A stretch of 64,000 nt of DNA from Stappia indica (lineage in GTDB: Bacteria > Pseudomonadota > Alphaproteobacteria > Rhizobiales > Stappiaceae): contig NZ_JAIVMG010000008.1 in assembly GCF_020177335.1 (NCBI RefSeq), forward strand, positions 1-64,000, read 5' to 3'. Made by a program: the position numbers and the translations under genes. Shown piece by piece: positions 41,973 to 50,924 of this stretch; positions within the stretch are counted from its first letter, which is position 1; the number at the start of each line of letters is the position of its first letter. A model generated the notes under the pieces. The model ran no database searches, was not told the origin of the DNA, and saw nothing but the letters and a program-made list of their open reading frames with translations.

Positions 41973-42694
41973 CGCGGGTGGTCATTTCCCAGCCGATGTA
42001 CCTTCCCTGGGCCGGGTTTCTGGCGCAAATGGCCCTCGCGGATGTCTATATCTGGCTGGACGACGCGCAGTTTTCCAAGGGCAGCTTCACCAATCGGGTG
42101 CAGGTCAAGACCGACGCCGGCATGAAATGGCTGTCGATTGCGCTCGAGGGAAAGGGAAGCCATCGTGCCATTCACGAGCTCGTTCCCGCAAAGGCTGATT
42201 GGCACCGAGCCCACCGCGCGCTTCTGCTGCAGGCCTTGCGTGACCGGCCTCACGCGAATGCGGTGCTGGACCTGTTCGATGGGTTGCCCTTCGACGCTGC
42301 TCTCGTCGAGACGCTGATCGCCAGTGCGGAGGCTCCAGCTGCAAAGTTGGATGTGTTGCCGGTGCGGCGATTGCGGTCCTCGAAAATGGGCGTCGATGGT
42401 CGCTCGTGGGACCGGGTCCTGCGTCTTGTGCAGGCGGTCGGCGGAACCGAATACATCACCGGGCATGGCGCGTTGTCTTATCTCGACCATGAGGCCTTCG
42501 AGGCTGCCGGTATTGCCGTGTCCTACATGGACTATGCGCCGCGGCCATGGCCGCAGTCGCCAGCGCCTTTTACGCCCTACGTCACGTGTCTCGATCTGCT
42601 TGCCAGTCTTCCCGCTGAGGAGGCGGCTACCCATTTGTGCCCTGCGACGTTAGGCTGGCGTCAGTTCAAGGATCGTAAGGAAACCGGATTGTGA
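41969..42694 (+). CDS. WbqC-like family protein
   Basis: A 241-residue protein with the WbqC signature: VVISQPMYLPWAGFLAQMALADVYI near the start, LDDAQFSKGSFTNRVQVKT, and TEYITGHGALSYLDHEAF toward the end. WbqC-family genes occur in O-antigen and capsule clusters; the biochemical role is not settled, with amino-sugar modification often suggested. The ATG overlaps the GNAT stop by 4 bp, tying the two steps together. Confidence 0.92.
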   Translation: MTRVVISQPMYLPWAGFLAQMALADVYIWLDDAQFSKGSFTNRVQVKTDAGMKWLSIALEGKGSHRAIHELVPAKADWHRAHRALLLQALRDRPHANAVLDLFDGLPFDAALVETLIASAEAPAAKLDVLPVRRLRSSKMGVDGRSWDRVLRLVQAVGGTEYITGHGALSYLDHEAFEAAGIAVSYMDYAPRPWPQSPAPFTPYVTCLDLLASLPAEEAATHLCPATLGWRQFKDRKETGL

Positions 42695-43527
42695 CCAAGG
42701 ATATTGCAGCGCACGCGGACGCCTTCCGCAAGGACGGATATACCATTATCCGTGGTTTCTACGACCCCGCAAAACAGGTCGAGCCGGTCCGGCAGGGCGC
42801 TCGCTGGATCATCGAGGCGCTGTGCCGCAAGTATGGCGTCGATGCACCGACCGCGACGGTCGAGGACGCGCTCGGTCCGGGATACCTTGCCCTTGCCGCC
42901 GCCAGCCGTGCCTGGGGTGGGGAAGTCTATGATGCGGTGAAGCAGATACCGGCCTTCATGAGTCTTGTCAGCGATCCGCGCAATTCAGAGCTGTTCGCGG
43001 CCCTGCGCCCGGGCGCGGTTCCCGGATTGGCGGCAGGCGGCTACGGCATCCGCATCGATGCACCGGGAGAAGCGAAGTTCCGTGCGCCCTGGCATCAGGA
43101 GTTTCCCGCCCAGTTGCGCAGCCCGGATGGCATTGTGTTCTGGTCGCCACTGATCCCCGTCTTTCCGGAACTGGGACCGGTGGAACTGGCGGTCGGCTCC
43201 CACAAGGAAGGCATTGTCCCGGTGTGGGAGGATGACGGCGGCGTGGGCAAGACCGGCGCCTATGCGCTGCGTCTCGACCGGGAAGAGGAACGGCTTGCCC
43301 GCTATCAGCACGCTGCGCCGCTGACCGAACCTGGTGACCTCATTTTGATGGATTTCCTCACCTTGCATCAATCCGGGCAAAACCGTTCTGATATTCCGCG
43401 TTGGTCGATGCAGTTCCGGTATTTCAACTATGCCGATCCGCTCGGCGAGAAGCTGAGCTGGAAAGGCTCGTTTGCTGCGGGGCAAAGCTTTGCGACAGTC
43501 CTGCCGGAACTGGTGGCCTCCCGATGA
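42691..43527 (+). CDS. phytanoyl-CoA dioxygenase-like Fe(II)/2-oxoglutarate enzyme
   Basis: A 278-residue protein with the PhyH layout: an N-terminal FRKDGYTIIRGFYDPA, the first iron-ligand motif in WHQEFPAQL (His-x-Glu rather than the usual His-x-Asp), VELAVGSHKEG, then the second His in DFLTLHQSGQN and the Arg for 2-oxoglutarate in SMQFRYFN. The GTG start overlaps the WbqC stop. It may hydroxylate or oxidise a sugar or lipid of the surface polymer. If the His-x-Glu is read correctly, activity with an unusual ligand set is still possible. Confidence 0.82.
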   Translation: MTKDIAAHADAFRKDGYTIIRGFYDPAKQVEPVRQGARWIIEALCRKYGVDAPTATVEDALGPGYLALAAASRAWGGEVYDAVKQIPAFMSLVSDPRNSELFAALRPGAVPGLAAGGYGIRIDAPGEAKFRAPWHQEFPAQLRSPDGIVFWSPLIPVFPELGPVELAVGSHKEGIVPVWEDDGGVGKTGAYALRLDREEERLARYQHAAPLTEPGDLILMDFLTLHQSGQNRSDIPRWSMQFRYFNYADPLGEKLSWKGSFAAGQSFATVLPELVASR

Positions 43528-44660
43528 CTCAATGCCGCATTTGCAAAACCGAGATGCCGGCGCCGGCCTATGCCGCGCCGGCACCGGCGATGACATCGCT
43601 GTCAACCCTGATCGCAACGCCGACCGAGGTGTTCGTCTGCGATGCTTGTGCGCATGTGCAATCACCGGATCTGCCGGATGTGCAGGCGTTCTACGATCGC
43701 GAGTACCGGATCTCGTTGCAATCCGACGAACACGATCAGCTCTATGAACAGCGCGACGATGGTCCGGTGTTTCGAACCGGACATCAGGCGTCGCTCGTTC
43801 TGGGCCTTGATCTGCCGGATGGTGCGAAGGTTCTGGATTTCGGCGCCGCCAAGGCGACCACCCTGCGTGCGGTTCTCAAGCAGAGGCCGGACCTGCATCC
43901 TCATGTTTTCGACGTGTCCGAGGACTATCGTGAGCACTGGAATGGCTGGGTGGATGTTGCCGATCAGGCCACCTATCGTTTGCCTGAGGCCTGGTCCGGG
44001 CGTTTCGATCTGATCACGGCGCATTTCGTGCTGGAACATGTGACCGATCCGGTCGGCATTCTGGCGGAGCTGCGCGCCTGTCTTGCGCCGGGTGGGCGGT
44101 TGTTCTTCACCGTGCCTGATCCGGTCGGCAACTCCGGCGACTTGCTCGTGGCCGACCATCTCAATCATTTCACCACCTCCAGTCTGACGGAAGCTTTGCA
44201 CCGCGCCGGATTGCGGCCGCTAGCGATCCGCCAGGATCAGTTTCGCGGCGCCCATGTGGTGTTGGCGACACCGGCTCTGAATGGGGAGACGCTTGGTCCG
44301 GCGACCGGCGCGGCATCATGCGCTGAAACCGTGCGGGATTTGCTGAAGAATTGGGAGCATGCTCTGTCGAGCATTGATGCAGCTCAGATCGATGGCAAGA
44401 CATTTGCGATCTATGGCGCAGGCTTCTATGGCACGCTGATCGCCAGCCGCTTTTCGGAGAAACCGGTTTGTTTTCTTGACCGAAATCCGCATTTGCAGGG
44501 AACTGAGCATATTGGTTGCCCGGTGTTGACCCCGGAGGCATGCCCGGTCGGGGTCGAGCTGATTTTCGCAGGGCTCAATCCGGATCATGCGCGGCGCATT
44601 CTGCCTGCCGACGCCGCCTGGAAGCCGGACGGGGCGCGGATCGTCTATCTCAACGGGTAA
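43524..44660 (+). CDS. zinc-finger SAM methyltransferase (C-methyltransferase-like)
   Basis: A 378-residue protein in three parts. Residues 1-60 hold a zinc-binding Cys set (CRICKTE and CDACAHVQ). A class I methyltransferase core follows (VLDFGAAKATTLRAVL, DLITAHFVLEHVTDP). The C-terminal NAD-like domain has IYGAGFYGTLIAS. This is the order of sugar 3-C-methyltransferases such as TylC3-like enzymes. The ATG overlaps the dioxygenase stop by 4 bp. A second, more typical member of the family lies at 46624, so this one may act on another position or on a non-sugar group. Confidence 0.87.
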   Translation: MTQCRICKTEMPAPAYAAPAPAMTSLSTLIATPTEVFVCDACAHVQSPDLPDVQAFYDREYRISLQSDEHDQLYEQRDDGPVFRTGHQASLVLGLDLPDGAKVLDFGAAKATTLRAVLKQRPDLHPHVFDVSEDYREHWNGWVDVADQATYRLPEAWSGRFDLITAHFVLEHVTDPVGILAELRACLAPGGRLFFTVPDPVGNSGDLLVADHLNHFTTSSLTEALHRAGLRPLAIRQDQFRGAHVVLATPALNGETLGPATGAASCAETVRDLLKNWEHALSSIDAAQIDGKTFAIYGAGFYGTLIASRFSEKPVCFLDRNPHLQGTEHIGCPVLTPEACPVGVELIFAGLNPDHARRILPADAAWKPDGARIVYLNG

Positions 44661-44779
44661 GCGACAGTGCCGCCAAGCATTGGTCACGTTGCCCTGCATT
44701 GTCATGGGCGGCGCCGGTCCCTATAAGATCGGCGCTGTCATCCTGAACATCCCACAGCGGGCGCGGGGCTCAAGAGTTC

Positions 44780-45550
44780 ATGAAAGCCGTTATTCTCGCC
44801 GGAGGTCTCGGAACCCGGATCTCCGAAGAAAGCCATCTTCGGCCCAAACCCATGATCGAGATCGGCGGACGGCCGATCCTCTGGCACGTGATGAAGATCT
44901 TCGCGGCCAATGGCATCTCCGATTTCGTGATCTGCCTCGGCTATCGCGGCTACATGATCAAGGAGTATTTCGCCAATTACGTGCTGCATGCCTCCGATGT
45001 CACCATCGATGCGCGCAGCGGCGAGATCATCTATCACCAGACCACCGCCGAGCCCTGGCGCGTCACCCTGGTGGAAACCGGCGCCGACACGCTGACCGGC
45101 GGCCGGGTCAAGGCGGTTGCCGATTATCTCGATGCCGATGAGCCCTTCTGCCTGACCTATGGCGATGGCGTTGCCGATATCGACATCGCCAGCGAGGTGG
45201 CCTTCCACAAATCGCACGGCAAGCGGGCAACCGTGGCCAGTGTCATCCCGCCGGGCCGCTATGGCGCGCTGGAAATGACCGGCAACCGGGTCGACCGTTT
45301 CACCGAGAAGCCGCCGGGGGACAACGCCCGGATCAATGGGGGCTTCTTCGTTCTCAATCGTGATGTGATCGATCTGATCGACGGCCCGCAGACCTCCTTT
45401 GAGGGTGAGCCGCTGATGGAACTCGCCAGCTCCGGCGAGCTGATGGCCTGGCGCCATGACGGTTTCTGGCATCCGATGGACACCTTGCGCGACAAGAACC
45501 ACCTGGAACAGCTCTGGCAGGGCGGCAAGGCGCCCTGGAAGGTCTGGTAG
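44780..45550 (+). CDS. rfbF: glucose-1-phosphate cytidylyltransferase
   Basis: A 256-residue nucleotidyltransferase, the usual RfbF length. It has AVILAGGLGTRISEES, RPKPMIEIGGRPILWH, YGDGVADIDI (metal Asp) and RFTEKPPGDNARINGGF. It makes CDP-glucose from glucose-1-phosphate and CTP. It opens a four-gene set with RfbG, a methyltransferase and an epimerase, spaced by 3 bp or overlaps. The 119-bp gap before it shows no gene and may contain a promoter. Confidence 0.97.
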   Translation: MKAVILAGGLGTRISEESHLRPKPMIEIGGRPILWHVMKIFAANGISDFVICLGYRGYMIKEYFANYVLHASDVTIDARSGEIIYHQTTAEPWRVTLVETGADTLTGGRVKAVADYLDADEPFCLTYGDGVADIDIASEVAFHKSHGKRATVASVIPPGRYGALEMTGNRVDRFTEKPPGDNARINGGFFVLNRDVIDLIDGPQTSFEGEPLMELASSGELMAWRHDGFWHPMDTLRDKNHLEQLWQGGKAPWKVW

Positions 45551-45553
45551 CCC

Positions 45554-46627
45554 GTGACCGCACCCAATCCTGATTTCTGGCGGGGAAAGCGCGTTTTCCT
45601 GACCGGCCATACCGGTTTCAAGGGAGCCTGGGCTTCCCTGTTGCTTGCCCGTCTCGGTGCCGAAGTGACCGGATATGCGCTCGCGCCGGAAGGCACGGAA
45701 AGCCTCTTTGCCCTCGCCGGTTGCGACAAGGGCATCGACAGCCGGATCGGCGACATCCGCGATCGCGCCGGGCTTTCCGCGGCGCTGACCGAGGCACGTC
45801 CAGACATTGTGCTGCATATGGCGGCCCAGGCCCTGGTGCGCCGGTCCTATGCCGAGCCGGTTGAAACCTGGCAGACCAACGTGGATGGCACGCTGCATCT
45901 GCTGGAAGCCCTGAAGCCGCTTGGCCATCCGCCGGTCGTTCTGGTGATCACCTCCGACAAGGTCTACCGCAACGACGAGACCGGGCGGCCCTTCATCGAG
46001 GAAGATCCGCTCGGCGGCCATGACCCCTACTCGGCGTCCAAGGCGGCCTGTGAAATCCTCACCGCGAGCTGGCGCGACTGCTTCGCCGCCGACCATGGCA
46101 TCCGCCTGGCAAGCGCCCGGGCCGGCAATGTGATTGGTGGCGGCGATTTCTCTCAGGATCGGATCGTGCCGGATATCTGGCGCGCGGTGCGGGACGATCA
46201 GGAGTTGCAGTTGCGCAATCCCGGAGCGACCCGGCCCTGGCAGCATGTGCTCGATTGCCTGAACGGTTATCTGCTTTACATCGAGGCGCTGGCGGGTGAG
46301 GGCGGTGTGCCGCTGTCGCTCAACTTCGGCCCGGCGGACAGCAAGGGCCGGACCGTGCGCGAGATCGCCGAGGACATTCTCTCCGCCATCCGGCCGGGCA
46401 GTGACTGGGCGCAGGCTGCCGACGCCGGTCCGCGGGAGATGGCCAAGCTGACCCTGGATACCAGCCGGGCGCGCGCGCTTCTGGGCTGGACGGATCATCT
46501 TGCCGGTGCGCGCCTGTCCGCCTGGACGGCGGACTGGTATCGCGCCTGTGCGGAAAGAGGCGACATGCGCGCGCAAACCCTGAGCCAGATCGACAGTTTC
46601 CTGAAAAACGCAGGCCAATCGCAATGA
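45554..46627 (+). CDS. rfbG: CDP-glucose 4,6-dehydratase
   Basis: A 357-residue extended SDR. It has the NAD motif TGHTGFKGAWASLLL near residues 16-30, VLHMAAQALVRRSY, VITSDKVYRN and the catalytic Tyr/Lys in YSASKAACE. The start is GTG at 45554 behind GGAAGG. It converts CDP-glucose to CDP-4-keto-6-deoxyglucose, the branch point for deoxy and branched sugars. Its stop overlaps the next gene by 4 bp. Confidence 0.97.
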   Translation: MTAPNPDFWRGKRVFLTGHTGFKGAWASLLLARLGAEVTGYALAPEGTESLFALAGCDKGIDSRIGDIRDRAGLSAALTEARPDIVLHMAAQALVRRSYAEPVETWQTNVDGTLHLLEALKPLGHPPVVLVITSDKVYRNDETGRPFIEEDPLGGHDPYSASKAACEILTASWRDCFAADHGIRLASARAGNVIGGGDFSQDRIVPDIWRAVRDDQELQLRNPGATRPWQHVLDCLNGYLLYIEALAGEGGVPLSLNFGPADSKGRTVREIAEDILSAIRPGSDWAQAADAGPREMAKLTLDTSRARALLGWTDHLAGARLSAWTADWYRACAERGDMRAQTLSQIDSFLKNAGQSQ

Positions 46628-47865
46628 CTGCAAACTCTCCCGCCTGCCGGTTCTGCGGCGCGCCCCTCGACACCCTGTTCGCCGATCTTGGCGAAACGCC
46701 GTTGTCCAATTCCTATGTCACCGAGGCCGACGTTGCCGCCGGCCGGGACACGGCGCATCCGCTGGTCGTACGGGTGTGTGGCTCCTGCTTTCTCGTTCAG
46801 GCGGACGAGGTGGTACGCCACGCCGATATTTTCGGTGCGGACTACACTTACTTTTCGTCCTATTCGGACAGTTGGGTCGCTCATGCCGGCCGGTATGCGG
46901 AGGCCATGCGGGCGCGTTTCGGTCTTGGCCCGTCTTCCCGGGTGATCGAGGTTGCCAGCAACGACGGCTATCTGTTGCAGCACTTCAAGGCGGCTGGGGT
47001 GCCGGTTCTGGGCGTCGAGCCCACCGCCAGTACGGCAAACGCGGCGATTGCCAAGGGCATCGACACCCGCATCGAGTATTTCGGCAAAGCCTTCGGCCAG
47101 AAGCTTGCGGCGGAAGGGATCCGCGCGGATCTGACGGCGGCCAACAATGTGCTCGCCCATGTTCCGGATATTCTCGACTTTGCCTGCGGGTTCACCGAAG
47201 TGCTGACGCCGGAGGGCGTGGCGACCTTCGAGTTCCCGCATCTTCTGAACCTGATCAATCTCGTGCAGTTCGACACGATCTATCACGAGCATTTCTCCTA
47301 CCTCAGCCTGCTGGCGGTGGAGCGGGTGTTCGACAAGGCGGGCTTGCGCGTCTTCGACGCCGAGGAACTGCCGACCCATGGCGGGTCCCTGCGGGTCTTC
47401 GCCTGCCGCAAGGAGGCGGGCCATGCGGAGCAGCCGGGCGTTGCGGCCATCCGCGCCGCCGAACGGGCCGCCGGGCTCGACACGCTGGCCGGCTATGCCG
47501 GTTTCCCGGAAAAAATCCGGGCCTGCTGCGAGAGTTTCCGGGCCTTTCTGGACACGGCGCGCGCAGAGGGGCGCACGGTTGCCGCCTATGGCGCAGCAGC
47601 CAAGGGCAACACCTTCCTCAATGTGTGCGGGGTGACGGCGGAGGAGATCACCATGGTCGCCGACCGCAGCCATGCCAAGCAGGGCAAGCTGCTGCCGGGC
47701 AGCCATGTGCCGATCGTCGATCCGGCGGAACTGATCGCCTCCCGCCCGGACTATGTAGTGATCCTGCCGTGGAACCTGGCGGATGAGATCCGTGCCCAGT
47801 TGGGCGAGTTGGAACAGGGCGGAACCCGGTTCGTCACCGCCGTGCCCGAGACCCGGATCTTGTGA
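46624..47865 (+). CDS. NDP-sugar C-methyltransferase
   Basis: A 413-residue three-part sugar C-methyltransferase. The zinc domain has CRFCGAPL and CGSCFLVQ. The SAM domain follows as RVIEVASNDGYLLQHF and GVEPTASTANAA. Then come the catalytic-region segments TIYHEHFSYLSL and ELPTHGGSLRVF, and a C-terminal AYGAAAKGNTFLN. These are hallmarks of the TylC3/NovU-like group that methylates C3 of 4-keto-6-deoxy sugars. Coupled to rfbG, it probably makes a 3-C-methyl CDP-deoxyhexose, a branched sugar. There is no rfbH-like 3-dehydratase in the set. Confidence 0.93.
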   Translation: MTANSPACRFCGAPLDTLFADLGETPLSNSYVTEADVAAGRDTAHPLVVRVCGSCFLVQADEVVRHADIFGADYTYFSSYSDSWVAHAGRYAEAMRARFGLGPSSRVIEVASNDGYLLQHFKAAGVPVLGVEPTASTANAAIAKGIDTRIEYFGKAFGQKLAAEGIRADLTAANNVLAHVPDILDFACGFTEVLTPEGVATFEFPHLLNLINLVQFDTIYHEHFSYLSLLAVERVFDKAGLRVFDAEELPTHGGSLRVFACRKEAGHAEQPGVAAIRAAERAAGLDTLAGYAGFPEKIRACCESFRAFLDTARAEGRTVAAYGAAAKGNTFLNVCGVTAEEITMVADRSHAKQGKLLPGSHVPIVDPAELIASRPDYVVILPWNLADEIRAQLGELEQGGTRFVTAVPETRIL

Positions 47866-48398
47866 TGCTGAGCTTCCAGGCGACCGACCTGCAGGATGTG
47901 GTGCTGGTGGAAACCGGCGCTCACCGGGACGAGCGTGGCGGCTTTGCTCGGCTTTACTGTCCTGAGGCCTTTGCCAAGGCGGGGATTGCCTTCACTCCCA
48001 GCCAGATCAACCTGTCGACCAATACGCTGCGCCACACCTTGCGCGGGCTGCATTTCCAGGCGCCGCCACGGGCCGAGGCCAAGTTCGTGCGGGTGGTGAC
48101 CGGTGCGATCCACGACGTTGTGCTGGATCTTCGCCCGGACAGCCCGAGCTATCGCCGTTGGCAGGCGTTCGAGCTGTCGGCGGATAACCTGCGCGGCCTG
48201 TTCATTCCCGAAGGCTGCGCCCATGGCTTCCTGACCCTGGAGGATGACACCGGCGTTCTCTACCAGATGGGGCGCCCCTATGAGCCGGGACATGCCGCCG
48301 GCATTCGCTACGACGACCCGGCCTTTGCGATCGACTGGCCGGCGGCGCCGGTCTCGATCTCCAGGGCCGACCAGGAGTGGCCTCTGTTTGTCGGATAA
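47865..48398 (+). CDS. RmlC-like sugar 3,5-epimerase
   Basis: A 177-residue cupin-type epimerase: DERGGFARLYCPEAF, QINLSTNTLRHTLRGLHFQAPP (with the catalytic His of the family), FVRVVTGAIHDVVLDLRP, FIPEGCAHGFLTLEDDTGVLYQ and a final IDWPAAPVSIS. The ATG at 47865 shares its A with the previous TGA; a GTG 3 bases earlier is possible. With CDP-sugar neighbours it likely epimerises the C-methylated CDP-4-keto sugar rather than dTDP-rhamnose precursors. Confidence 0.93.
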   Translation: MLSFQATDLQDVVLVETGAHRDERGGFARLYCPEAFAKAGIAFTPSQINLSTNTLRHTLRGLHFQAPPRAEAKFVRVVTGAIHDVVLDLRPDSPSYRRWQAFELSADNLRGLFIPEGCAHGFLTLEDDTGVLYQMGRPYEPGHAAGIRYDDPAFAIDWPAAPVSISRADQEWPLFVG

Positions 48399-48501
48399 AG
48401 GTGGGGCGCAGGTCCCATGTGCATTGATCATGCCAGTGCGTTGACCCCGTATTGCCGGGCAACGTACCATCGACCGTAAATTGTATTTTTCCTCAAGACA
48501 T

Positions 48502-49074
48502 ATGGACGATCTGATGCAGTCAGCGCTTTCACTCTTTCGTGGATTTGCCCGTTCGCGCCTCACTGCGCTTCTCGCGGCGCCTTTGCTTCTGGCTCTTGCC
48601 GGCCCGGCCGCCGCGCAGTCGGAAAGCCCGGCCAAGCCCGCTGGTGAGCCGGCCCCGAACTGGGTCGTGCAATGCGCCGAGGCCAAGGAGGGCAAGGCGA
48701 AGCAATGCCGCGCTTTGCAGAACATCGTCATGCAGAAGACCGGGCAGCGGCTGTTGACCGTGGTGGTGGAGCCGCGCGACAAGGCGCCGAACCATGCGCT
48801 GGTGCTGGCGCTGCCGCATGGCGTGTTCCTGCCCGCCGGAGCCTCGATTCAGGTTGACGACGGCAAGCCGGCGCCGATGGTGATCCAGACCAGCGATGCC
48901 AATGGTGCCTATGCGGGCATGGCGATCACCGACGACCTGCTCGCGTCGATGAAAAAGGGCGAAACCCTGAAGATTGCCTTCAAGACGGCACAGCGACAGG
49001 ACCTGGCGGTGCCGGTCACCCTGATCGGCTTCACCGCCGCTTATTCGCAACTGGGCAAGGCGGCGACGAACTGA
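48502..49074 (+). CDS. ialB: invasion-associated locus B (IalB) family protein
   Basis: A 190-residue secreted protein. A signal peptide (about 5-40: Arg-containing start, then LLAAPLLLALAGPAAAQS) leads to a mature domain with WVVQC, KQCRALQNIV, LPHGVFLPAGASIQVD and GETLKIAF, the IalB pattern. Two Cys may form a disulphide. IalB homologues are widespread in alphaproteobacteria and periplasmic or outer-membrane associated; in Bartonella they affect erythrocyte invasion. The start at 48502 is one of three close options (48481 TTG, 48514 ATG). A clear hairpin terminator follows. Confidence 0.88.
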   Translation: MDDLMQSALSLFRGFARSRLTALLAAPLLLALAGPAAAQSESPAKPAGEPAPNWVVQCAEAKEGKAKQCRALQNIVMQKTGQRLLTVVVEPRDKAPNHALVLALPHGVFLPAGASIQVDDGKPAPMVIQTSDANGAYAGMAITDDLLASMKKGETLKIAFKTAQRQDLAVPVTLIGFTAAYSQLGKAATN

Positions 49075-49119
49075 CCCCGTTCGCGTCCTTCCCGCGACCG
49101 GGCTGAGGCCCGGCCCCCT

Positions 49120-49154
49120 GCGAGGGCGATGATTCTCGCCGCCCTCGCGTTTTG
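49120..49154 (+). terminator. Rho-independent terminator after ialB
   Basis: GCGAGGGCG and CGCCCTCGC pair over 9 bp with an 11-base loop, followed by GTTTTGT. It lies between the ialB stop and the convergent SapC-like gene. Confidence 0.75.
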
Positions 49155-49167
49155 TCTGCAGGCTTCT

Positions 49168-49944
49168 TCAGGCGGCCTTGGCCGCGATCTGGCGCATCAG
49201 GTCCGGCCAGTTACGCATCGAGATGAGGTGGCAGTAGATCGCGCTGAGGGCGCCCGCCTTGCGCAGGTCAAGGAACGCCTCATCCGATAGGGCGTTCAGC
49301 CGGTTCTCGTCGACGATCTGGAAATCGGCCACCGTCAGCACTTCGCCCGAAGGCAGGGTGAAGCGGCCCTCGTTCGGCACCAGCAGGTCGTGCTCGGCCA
49401 GTTTTGCCAGAACCGCCTCGCTTTCCCGTGCTTCGCGCTGATAGGCCCCGCAAAACTCCAGCGCCTTGCGGGTCGCCTCGGTCGGCTCGCCCTTTTCGAA
49501 CAGCGCCGTGTCGCCCTTCTTGCTCAGCTTGCCGCTCCGCGCATCGATGCACAGCGCGAATTCCGTGGAGGCGTCGTTGCGCGCGAGGATGAAGGGATAG
49601 CGGCGCACGTAGGAGGGCACGTAGACATCGTCTTTCCAGGCCCCATCGGCGTCTACGAAAACATTCTGGTCGCGCCGCAGGCCGAGCACGGCGATGGCCG
49701 CCGGTGGGGTGGTGTTGGCAGCGAAGACGATCGGATAGTGGCGCGCGGCCGGGGCGAATTCCACCGCATTGATCGGCACCGCGTGACATCCGCGGGCAAA
49801 ATCGAAGTTGGGCCGGGTGTCCAGCGCCAGATCACCATGCCGATCCGCGCGCACCGGCTCAGGGGCTTGGTAGAAGAGCGGCAGCCCGGAGGGGGCCGCG
49901 CCGTCTGTGCGCGATGCGCCGGTTCCGGCAGAAGATTGCGTCAT
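49168..49944 (-). CDS. SapC family protein
   Basis: A 258-residue protein matching the SapC family (S-layer-associated protein SapC-like). Typical segments are LPLFYQAPEPV, HAVPINAVEFAPAARHYPIVFA, YVPSYVRRYPFIL, FALCIDARSGKLS, and a C-terminal LRKAGALSAIYCHLISMRNW. It has no signal peptide, so export, if any, would not be by Sec. Homologues are common in marine alphaproteobacteria, often near TonB receptors and tryptophan halogenase-like genes, none of which is seen here. The ATG at 49944 was chosen; the upstream frame is basic and unlike the family. Confidence 0.87.
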   Translation of the reverse strand: MTQSSAGTGASRTDGAAPSGLPLFYQAPEPVRADRHGDLALDTRPNFDFARGCHAVPINAVEFAPAARHYPIVFAANTTPPAAIAVLGLRRDQNVFVDADGAWKDDVYVPSYVRRYPFILARNDASTEFALCIDARSGKLSKKGDTALFEKGEPTEATRKALEFCGAYQREARESEAVLAKLAEHDLLVPNEGRFTLPSGEVLTVADFQIVDENRLNALSDEAFLDLRKAGALSAIYCHLISMRNWPDLMRQIAAKAA

Positions 49945-50123
49945 GGTGTCCAATTCCTCATTTGCAAAATAGGGGGGGGGCGATGGCCGGTGCTTCGGAA
50001 ACTTTTTGTACAGTTCCAACGTCAAGTTGCCTAGAGTGGCGGGTACAGGCAATGCGCGGTATCGGCGCTCCGCCCAAGGGCTGTGCGCCTTGCGCGTGCG
50101 CAGACGGTGCATCAGGAGCAGGC

Positions 50124-50564
50124 ATGACAGTTGACACGACCGGTCGGGCCCCGCATCGGGGCGTAACCTTCCAGGATCGGGAAGTCCTGCTGGATGGCGG
50201 TGCTTTCCACGGCTGCGTTTTTATCCGCTGTCACATGGTCTACGAAGGCGGCGTGCCGCCGGTGTTGTCGGGGTGTCACTTCGAGGGATGTCGGTGGGGT
50301 TTTGCCGGTGCGGCGGCGAACACGCTGCTCATGCTCGGGGCGCTGCGGCAGGGGGGCTTCGAGGCGGTGGTGGATAGGACCCTGGCCGCCATTCACGATG
50401 GCTCGGTTCTGAACAGCCCCGCGGCTGAGGCGGTGGCGTCGACGATGAATGTCTCGTCTTCGGCAACGGGCCGGGGGGCGATCGATCTGGGTTTCGGTAC
50501 CTTCCCGATCCCCCGGATCCTTCGTCGGCGCCAGGCCGCGAATGATCCGACGGCGACCGAGTAA
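50124..50564 (+). CDS. hypothetical protein, Cys-containing
   Basis: A 146-residue protein of unknown function. CAGGAG precedes the ATG at 50124. The N-terminal half reads as short strands with Cys at regular spacing (FHGCVFIRCHMVYEGG and GCHFEGCRWGF), reminiscent of a small beta-helical or pentapeptide-like fold. The rest has a hydrophobic helix (AANTLLMLGALRQGG) and a low-complexity tail. It lies 34 bp before the DUF6916-like gene and is probably co-transcribed with it. Confidence 0.6.
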   Translation: MTVDTTGRAPHRGVTFQDREVLLDGGAFHGCVFIRCHMVYEGGVPPVLSGCHFEGCRWGFAGAAANTLLMLGALRQGGFEAVVDRTLAAIHDGSVLNSPAAEAVASTMNVSSSATGRGAIDLGFGTFPIPRILRRRQAANDPTATE

Positions 50565-50598
50565 CATCACAGGCAGAAGGTTTAAGGGAGCGACTTGC

Positions 50599-50901
50599 AT
50601 GAACGACTGGCCTGCCCTTGAGATCCTGACGAAGGAGGATTTCGAAACGCGCCGCGACCGCAAACTGCATCTGGCCGCCGGCGGCGAAACCATGCCGCTT
50701 GAAATCACCGAGATCACGAAAATGGGTCAGTCACAGAGGAACGGCGGTGCGTTTTCGGTGGTGTTTCGGGGGCCTGCCGAACCGGTCGTCGACCAGGCGG
50801 TTCACTGTCTTGAGTTCGAGGGTATGAAACCACTGGAGATCTTTCTGGTGCCGGTTGGCGAGGACGCCGGTGGCCGGCTCTATGAGGCGGTCTTCGGCTG
50901 A
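50599..50901 (+). CDS. DUF6916-like small protein
   Basis: A 100-residue protein ending in IFLVPVGEDAGGRLYEAVFG with FSVVFRGPAEPVVDQAVH in the middle, a pattern matching the DUF6916 family. AAGGGAG precedes the ATG. Members often lie next to tail-collar (MdpB-like) genes, as here with three of them on the opposite strand. Its role is unknown; the association suggests a part of a surface or tail-fibre-like assembly. Confidence 0.72.
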   Translation: MNDWPALEILTKEDFETRRDRKLHLAAGGETMPLEITEITKMGQSQRNGGAFSVVFRGPAEPVVDQAVHCLEFEGMKPLEIFLVPVGEDAGGRLYEAVFG

Positions 50902-50924
50902 CGCGGCCATTGCCGTAAGAGACC

